From an uncultured Acidobacteriota bacterium (GTDB lineage: Bacteria; Acidobacteriota; Terriglobia; Bryobacterales; Bryobacteraceae): a stretch of 10,476 bases of DNA. The DNA lies in NCBI GenBank assembly GCA_937952345.1, contig CALFYN010000085.1, forward strand, positions 1 through 10,476, read 5' to 3'. A program made the translations under genes and the position numbers. This document shows positions 8,601 to 10,476 of this stretch, piece after piece (the stretch's first letter is position 1; each line of letters begins with the position of its first letter). A model generated the notes under the pieces. The model did no database searches. It was not told where the DNA came from and saw only the letters and a list, made by a program, of their open reading frames with translations.

Positions 8601-8756
8601 AACACGTCGATCAACTCGCAGGCCTATACGGCGACGAGTGCCAATGGCGGGACGCTGACACCGTTCGCGCGATTCCGGGAAGCGACGGCTTCGGCTGGGT
8701 TCCCGGATGGGACGAACGCGCGGCGCACGCAGGTGAGCATCCGGTTCACGTTCTAG
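5685..8756 (+). CDS. Oar-like TonB-dependent outer-membrane receptor (second copy)
   Basis: A 1023-residue outer-membrane protein. Signal peptide at about 1-21 (MRQRLLAMTALFVFSVASYG, then Q). Carboxypeptidase-regulatory-like domain at about 27-110 (VSGVVRDATGSVVAGAQVEV; VTRDGFSPY). Plug-like region at about 118-245, with IMNLPINGRR, SFRGIAGGNSFLTDGND, VQEFQVLSNGYSAEFGRASG and VNTVTRSGSNDVHG. The barrel follows and ends in QVSIRFTF with the expected terminal F. It shares FGGSIGGPIKKDKLFYFFN and KTVIRTGYG with the receptor at 1473-4388, so the two are paralogues, but they differ clearly in barrel length and loops. The ligand cannot be told. It is preceded by a membrane acyltransferase-like gene on the same strand, but the 153-base leader suggests separate or additional control. 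Stop TAG at 8754-8756 lies 6 bases from the convergent vapC stop. No frameshift is seen. Confidence 0.92.
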   Translation: MRQRLLAMTALFVFSVASYGQATAGFGAVSGVVRDATGSVVAGAQVEVVNESRGIRRSLVTNESGLFNAPALVPAEGYAVTVTRDGFSPYKLESIVIQVGQTVSLNIDLAVAGTATSVSVTDVAPIIEQGKTGNSMIVDSSKIMNLPINGRRVDSFVLMAPAVVSDGTFGLLSFRGIAGGNSFLTDGNDTTNQYYNENAGRTRISTQISQDAVQEFQVLSNGYSAEFGRASGGVVNTVTRSGSNDVHGTAYWFYRNQDFGARDRYATYTVAPEETRNQFGGSIGGPIKKDKLFYFFNTELVRRDFPLDASIRGGNLFNAASQFVGQCNAPATPAQCTAARDFIVNRHFQVIPRTADSDLGFAKLDWRPVDRHSFSFSFNYLKWISPNGIQTAASLTNGAGVGGNGMSTVRTRYGRASWTAIPSATVVNEVRYGWFKDRLFDDLNPEYIPSTGRVAITVQGQANLGVANYMPRLNPSENRHQIADNLTWTVGKHTVKFGGDIMHTQDYYDQLFNGRGSYVYANFTNFALDFSGNTAGTKRWQTFSQAFGNPVVDTFTRDYSWYVQDQFRATKNLTLNVGMRYEYSQFKQPTISNPAYPLTASIRQPGKNFAPRIGLAYAFNNNKTVIRTGYGVFYARFPGSMINTFHQTNGIYSRNLTLNGAVAADQALGPIFPNPLPGLNRTPPPGTVDITFAARDFRNPYTQQGDFAVQHAVTNNMSLDVSYVWSRGARLFTFRDLNIGPLGDPVTYRILDSAGSVTGTYTTPTYRIANRVDPAWRRVNQIDNGGNSYYNAMVVQLNQRAYKGHQFSLSYTWSHALDNNQGGGSDNLFFNTNGPRSLFNGDFKGDKSSSSLDQRHRMVISSQHQPTFVKSNGKLAKYLINNWQFSQLSTFASTQPQTPTIFVSGSPFAGAPITSTINGFGGSNRVPFLPAASLDVDQIYRTDARLTKVLPFGERYNLMVNFEAFNLFNVISNTSINSQAYTATSANGGTLTPFARFREATASAGFPDGTNARRTQVSIRFTF
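6801..6818 (+). repeat. Three perfect TCGTTC hexamers inside the second receptor
   Basis: TCGTTC occurs three times in tandem at 6801, 6807 and 6813, encoding SFSFSF in a predicted barrel strand. The alternating pattern suits a transmembrane beta-strand. Slippage by one unit would keep the frame. Confidence 0.7.
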
Positions 8757-8762
8757 GCGCTG

Positions 8763-9203
8763 TTAGACAGACGGGGTGTAGATCGCTTCGGCGGTCGCAC
8801 CCCGTACAGCCTGCCAGGGAAGGCGGCGGTCGAAGGTGAGGAGACGCCCGCCGTTGTGGAGTGCGAGGGCGATGAGGTAGGCGTCGGTGATTTGGTTGGG
8901 ACCGGCGAGGCGTTCGGGATAGATGAGGGTGTCGTCGGTGATGGAGATGCCGTCCCAGAACTGGTGAGACTGCGCATACTCGGCCTTCAGGCGCTGTAGT
9001 GTAGCAATGGTTTTGGAAGGCGGCACTGACCCACCTGCGTAAGTGGCGGTGGCGAGGATGCGCACGCAGCCGTTTTCCACAATCGGGCACGTGGCCCAAC
9101 CTTCCTGGTGATGCTCCCAGAACCACTGCTCCATGGCTGCGCCATAGGAGTGCGCGGGATCGAGCAACGCGATTAACGCGTTCACATCCAAGAGAAACGC
9201 CAA
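8763..9203 (-). CDS. vapC: VapC-family PIN-domain ribonuclease toxin
   Basis: A 146-residue PIN-domain protein, the toxin of a type II toxin-antitoxin pair that cleaves RNA using metal ions held by acidic residues. The expected acids are present: D6 in LLDVNALIALLD, E43 in IVENGCVRIL, D107 in QITDAYLIALAL and D125 in RLLTFDRRL. Length is normal for VapC, so the toxin looks intact. The start is TTG at 9203-9201: no ATG or GTG is available before the first catalytic motif. An AAGGGGA ribosome-binding sequence (9219-9213), inside the last codons of the antitoxin gene, sits 9 bases upstream. Only 5 bases separate it from the antitoxin stop, so the two genes form one operon. The cleaved RNA target is unknown. 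Confidence 0.92.
   Translation of the reverse strand: MAFLLDVNALIALLDPAHSYGAAMEQWFWEHHQEGWATCPIVENGCVRILATATYAGGSVPPSKTIATLQRLKAEYAQSHQFWDGISITDDTLIYPERLAGPNQITDAYLIALALHNGGRLLTFDRRLPWQAVRGATAEAIYTPSV
8771..8805. other. Long hairpin with UUCG loop at the convergent gene end
   Basis: ACGGGGTG (8771-8778) pairs with CACCCCGT (8798-8805). After a small internal loop, GATCGC (8781-8786) pairs with GCGGTC (8791-8796), with one T-G pair. The loop is TTCG closed by C-G on the plus strand, an exceptionally stable tetraloop. It starts 15 bases after the receptor stop and lies within the last codons of vapC. Neither side has a T-run, so it is not a textbook intrinsic terminator. It may stabilise the receptor mRNA 3' end or assist termination between the convergent genes. 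Confidence 0.5.
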
Positions 9204-9208
9204 TGTAT

Positions 9209-9442
9209 CTAGTCCCCTTCGTCGCGGATCCGGTTTACGTCTTCGAGGGTGACCATGCGGCCTCCGGGACGGAGTTGGAGCCGAGGAATACGTGAGTGGG
9301 GCTCGCTTGGTGGTTCGGGCTTGAGGCCTTTCCGGGCGAGTTCGGAGAGGACCTTGCCTATGGACTTGTCCTGGAGCGAAGCGAGGTCTTTGGCGACGCG
9401 GAGGATGTCTTCGTCGATGTCGACAGTGGTTCTCACGGCCAC
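9209..9442 (-). CDS. vapB: VapB-family ribbon-helix-helix antitoxin
   Basis: A 77-residue antitoxin. Residues 1-40 (RTTVDIDEDILRVAKDLA followed by SIGKVLSELARKGL) have the short strand plus two helices of a ribbon-helix-helix DNA-binding dimer. The tail, with IPRLQLRPGG and VTLEDVNRIRDEGD, should wrap around and block the toxin. Such antitoxins usually repress their own operon. The frame begins with GTG at 9442; a second GTG at 9436 gives MRTTVDID, the common beginning of this family. It also lies exactly at the expected transcription start of the promoter proposed upstream, so the true protein may be 75 residues and leaderless. No ribosome-binding site is visible for either start. The gene ends 5 bases before vapC and carries the toxin's ribosome-binding site in its last codons. 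Confidence 0.88.
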   Translation of the reverse strand: MAVRTTVDIDEDILRVAKDLASLQDKSIGKVLSELARKGLKPEPPSEPHSRIPRLQLRPGGRMVTLEDVNRIRDEGD

Positions 9443-9471
9443 AGATTAGCGTAGAGGGGCAACGATGTCAA
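9443..9471 (-). promoter_or_regulatory. Candidate vapBC promoter
   Basis: On the minus strand a perfect -35 TTGACA (9471-9466) is followed, after 17 bases, by TAATCT (9448-9443), a weak -10. Six bases later is GTG at 9436, which would then be both transcription start and first codon. The -35 overlaps the GATG repeat array. Confidence 0.5.
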
Positions 9472-9495
9472 GATGACGTGATGTCGTGATGCGTC
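9464..9495. repeat. Four 8-base GATG repeats, candidate VapB operator
   Basis: GATG occurs on the plus strand at 9464, 9472, 9480 and 9488, each exactly 8 bases apart. The units are GATGTCAA, GATGACGT, GATGTCGT and GATGCGTC; the third and second are closest to each other in the second half, and the first and third share GATGTC. The array covers the -35 of the candidate vapBC promoter and runs into the stop codon of the AsmA-like gene. A weaker inverted pair, TGACG (9475-9479) with CGTCA (9492-9496), overlaps it. Ribbon-helix-helix repressors such as omega are known to bind short direct repeats with an ATCAC core; the minus strand of two units here reads ATCAC. Confidence 0.55.
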
Positions 9496-10476
9496 ACTCT
9501 TTCTTCTTGCGGCCGCCGAGCATGTCGAGGAGAGCTCCGCCGACTCCTTTGCCGCCACCGGTTTTACCGGCTTCGATGACGCCCTGGATGCCGCCGGCAA
9601 TGCCGGAGGGGCTGGTGAGGTGCTGGACTTTGAGGCGGGCGAATTCGGCAGGGTCGGGTGTGAAGATGGGTTTGGCTGTGGTGCCGGAGACAAGGCAGGG
9701 GATGATCAGCTCGCCTTTGGTGTTGGTGAGGGCGGTGCTGAGGTAGCCTCCGATTTTGCTGCCGCCGAACTGATCGCCGACTTGTTTGGCGAGGGTGGAG
9801 ATGAGTTTCATTTTGAGAGAGTTGTCGGCGAGTCCGATGTCGCCCTGGGCGGCGAGCGAGCCTCCGTCGTAGGCGAGGGTGAGGTTGTCGGTGGAGGCTG
9901 TGCCGTTTGAGATATTGATGGTGCCGGCGAGGGCGAGGATGTTGGTGACGAGTTCGGATTTGGGGGAATAGCCGAGGAATTGGCCGATTTTGGCCATTTC
10001 GTTGAGGATGCTGACTCCGGTGAGTTTGCCGTTGTTGAGGTTGAACTGGAGGGTGCCGTTGAGGGCGCGGGCGAAGTCGGCGCCGGGTTTGGGGGCGAAG
10101 TTGAGATTGGCTTCGGCGGCCATCATGCCGTAGAGCAGGTTCTTGAGGTTGGTGGTGGCGCTGACGAGGTCGTTGGCTTGCACCTTTTCGAGTTTGGTCT
10201 GGATGCCGTAGGTGGCGTTTTCGCCACGCATGTCGACGGTGATGGCGCCTTTTTGCTGGCCGCCGAAGAGGTCGGCGGTGATGGGATCGAGGCGGAGGAT
10301 GCCTTTGTCGAGAGAGGCTTGGGAGCGGACGTTGTTGAGGGCGATGGCGTTGTAGAGGATTTTGCCGACGGCGAGGGTGCCGCTGGCGTGCATCTTTTGG
10401 AGGGTGTTGGGGCCGGAGGACTTCGCTTCAGCTTTGGCGGGGGTGGCGGCGAGTTGCTGGAGCTCGGTGAGGTTGA
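9494..10476 (-). CDS. AsmA-family envelope protein, C-terminal part (5' end outside window)
   Basis: The last 326 residues of an AsmA-like protein. The frame is open to the window edge, so the ATG at 10393 is internal. Family-type blocks are visible: GILRLDPITADLFGGQQKG, then AITVDMRG, the GTLQFNLNNGKLTGVSIL segment and LAYDGGSLAAQGDIGLADN, with the short beta-strand repeats typical of these long, groove-shaped proteins. AsmA-family proteins are inner-membrane-anchored and periplasmic, and are linked to lipid transport and outer-membrane assembly. The anchor would be in the missing N-terminus. An A/P/K-rich linker (QLAATPAKAEAKSSGP, about residues 6-21 of this fragment) separates it from the upstream part. 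The C-terminus is glycine-rich and ends in GGRKKKE. Its stop overlaps the repeat array before vapB, and no terminator is seen, so read-through into vapBC is possible. Assignment to AsmA is by pattern; the exact subfamily is unsure. Confidence 0.8.
   Translation of the reverse strand, partial: NLTELQQLAATPAKAEAKSSGPNTLQKMHASGTLAVGKILYNAIALNNVRSQASLDKGILRLDPITADLFGGQQKGAITVDMRGENATYGIQTKLEKVQANDLVSATTNLKNLLYGMMAAEANLNFAPKPGADFARALNGTLQFNLNNGKLTGVSILNEMAKIGQFLGYSPKSELVTNILALAGTINISNGTASTDNLTLAYDGGSLAAQGDIGLADNSLKMKLISTLAKQVGDQFGGSKIGGYLSTALTNTKGELIIPCLVSGTTAKPIFTPDPAEFARLKVQHLTSPSGIAGGIQGVIEAGKTGGGKGVGGALLDMLGGRKKKE

Noticed and set aside
9475..9496. Inverted repeat TGACG/CGTCA as an AsmA-gene terminator
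   Set aside because: Five-pair arms, long loop and no T-run downstream; the direct repeat explains the sequence better.

Overview
The window looks like a chromosomal segment of a GC-rich Gram-negative bacterium, most likely an Acidobacteriota of the Bryobacterales/Solibacter type. This is an inference. It rests on two large Oar-like TonB-dependent receptors with an N-terminal carboxypeptidase-regulatory-like domain (a family strongly expanded in that group), an AsmA-type envelope protein and a VapBC module. No rRNA, tRNA, insertion sequence, prophage gene or CRISPR array was seen.

Layout. The first 397 bases are the C-terminal part of rho (+), closed by a strong intrinsic terminator. Converging on it is a minus-strand pair: an Oar-like outer-membrane receptor (1473-4388) followed by a beta-propeller phytase (496-1473). 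Receptor stop and phytase start share one base (TGATG at 1471-1475), so the two are almost certainly co-transcribed and translationally coupled. Divergent from the receptor is a multi-spanning membrane protein of the DUF5009 / heparan-alpha-glucosaminide N-acetyltransferase family (about 4425-5531, +). After a 153-base leader with a possible hairpin/pseudoknot comes a second Oar-like receptor (5685-8756, +). Six bases beyond its stop lies the end of a minus-strand toxin-antitoxin module: VapC PIN ribonuclease (8763-9203) preceded by a ribbon-helix-helix VapB antitoxin (9209-9442). The window ends inside an AsmA-family gene (9494 to beyond 10476, -).

How the genes may work together. The receptor-phytase pair reads as a phosphate-scavenging unit: the receptor would take a large or chelated substrate, or the products of phytate breakdown, across the outer membrane, and the exported phytase would dephosphorylate phytate. 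The acyltransferase-like protein and second receptor may form a neighbouring carbohydrate-related uptake/modification unit, but the sequence does not show the substrate. The VapBC module has its own compact control region: a consensus -35, a weak -10, and four GATG motifs at exact 8-base spacing that look like an autoregulatory operator.

Most remaining long open frames are antisense shadows caused by high GC content. The plus strand is G-rich over C in all four 60-base samples counted, whichever strand is coding.
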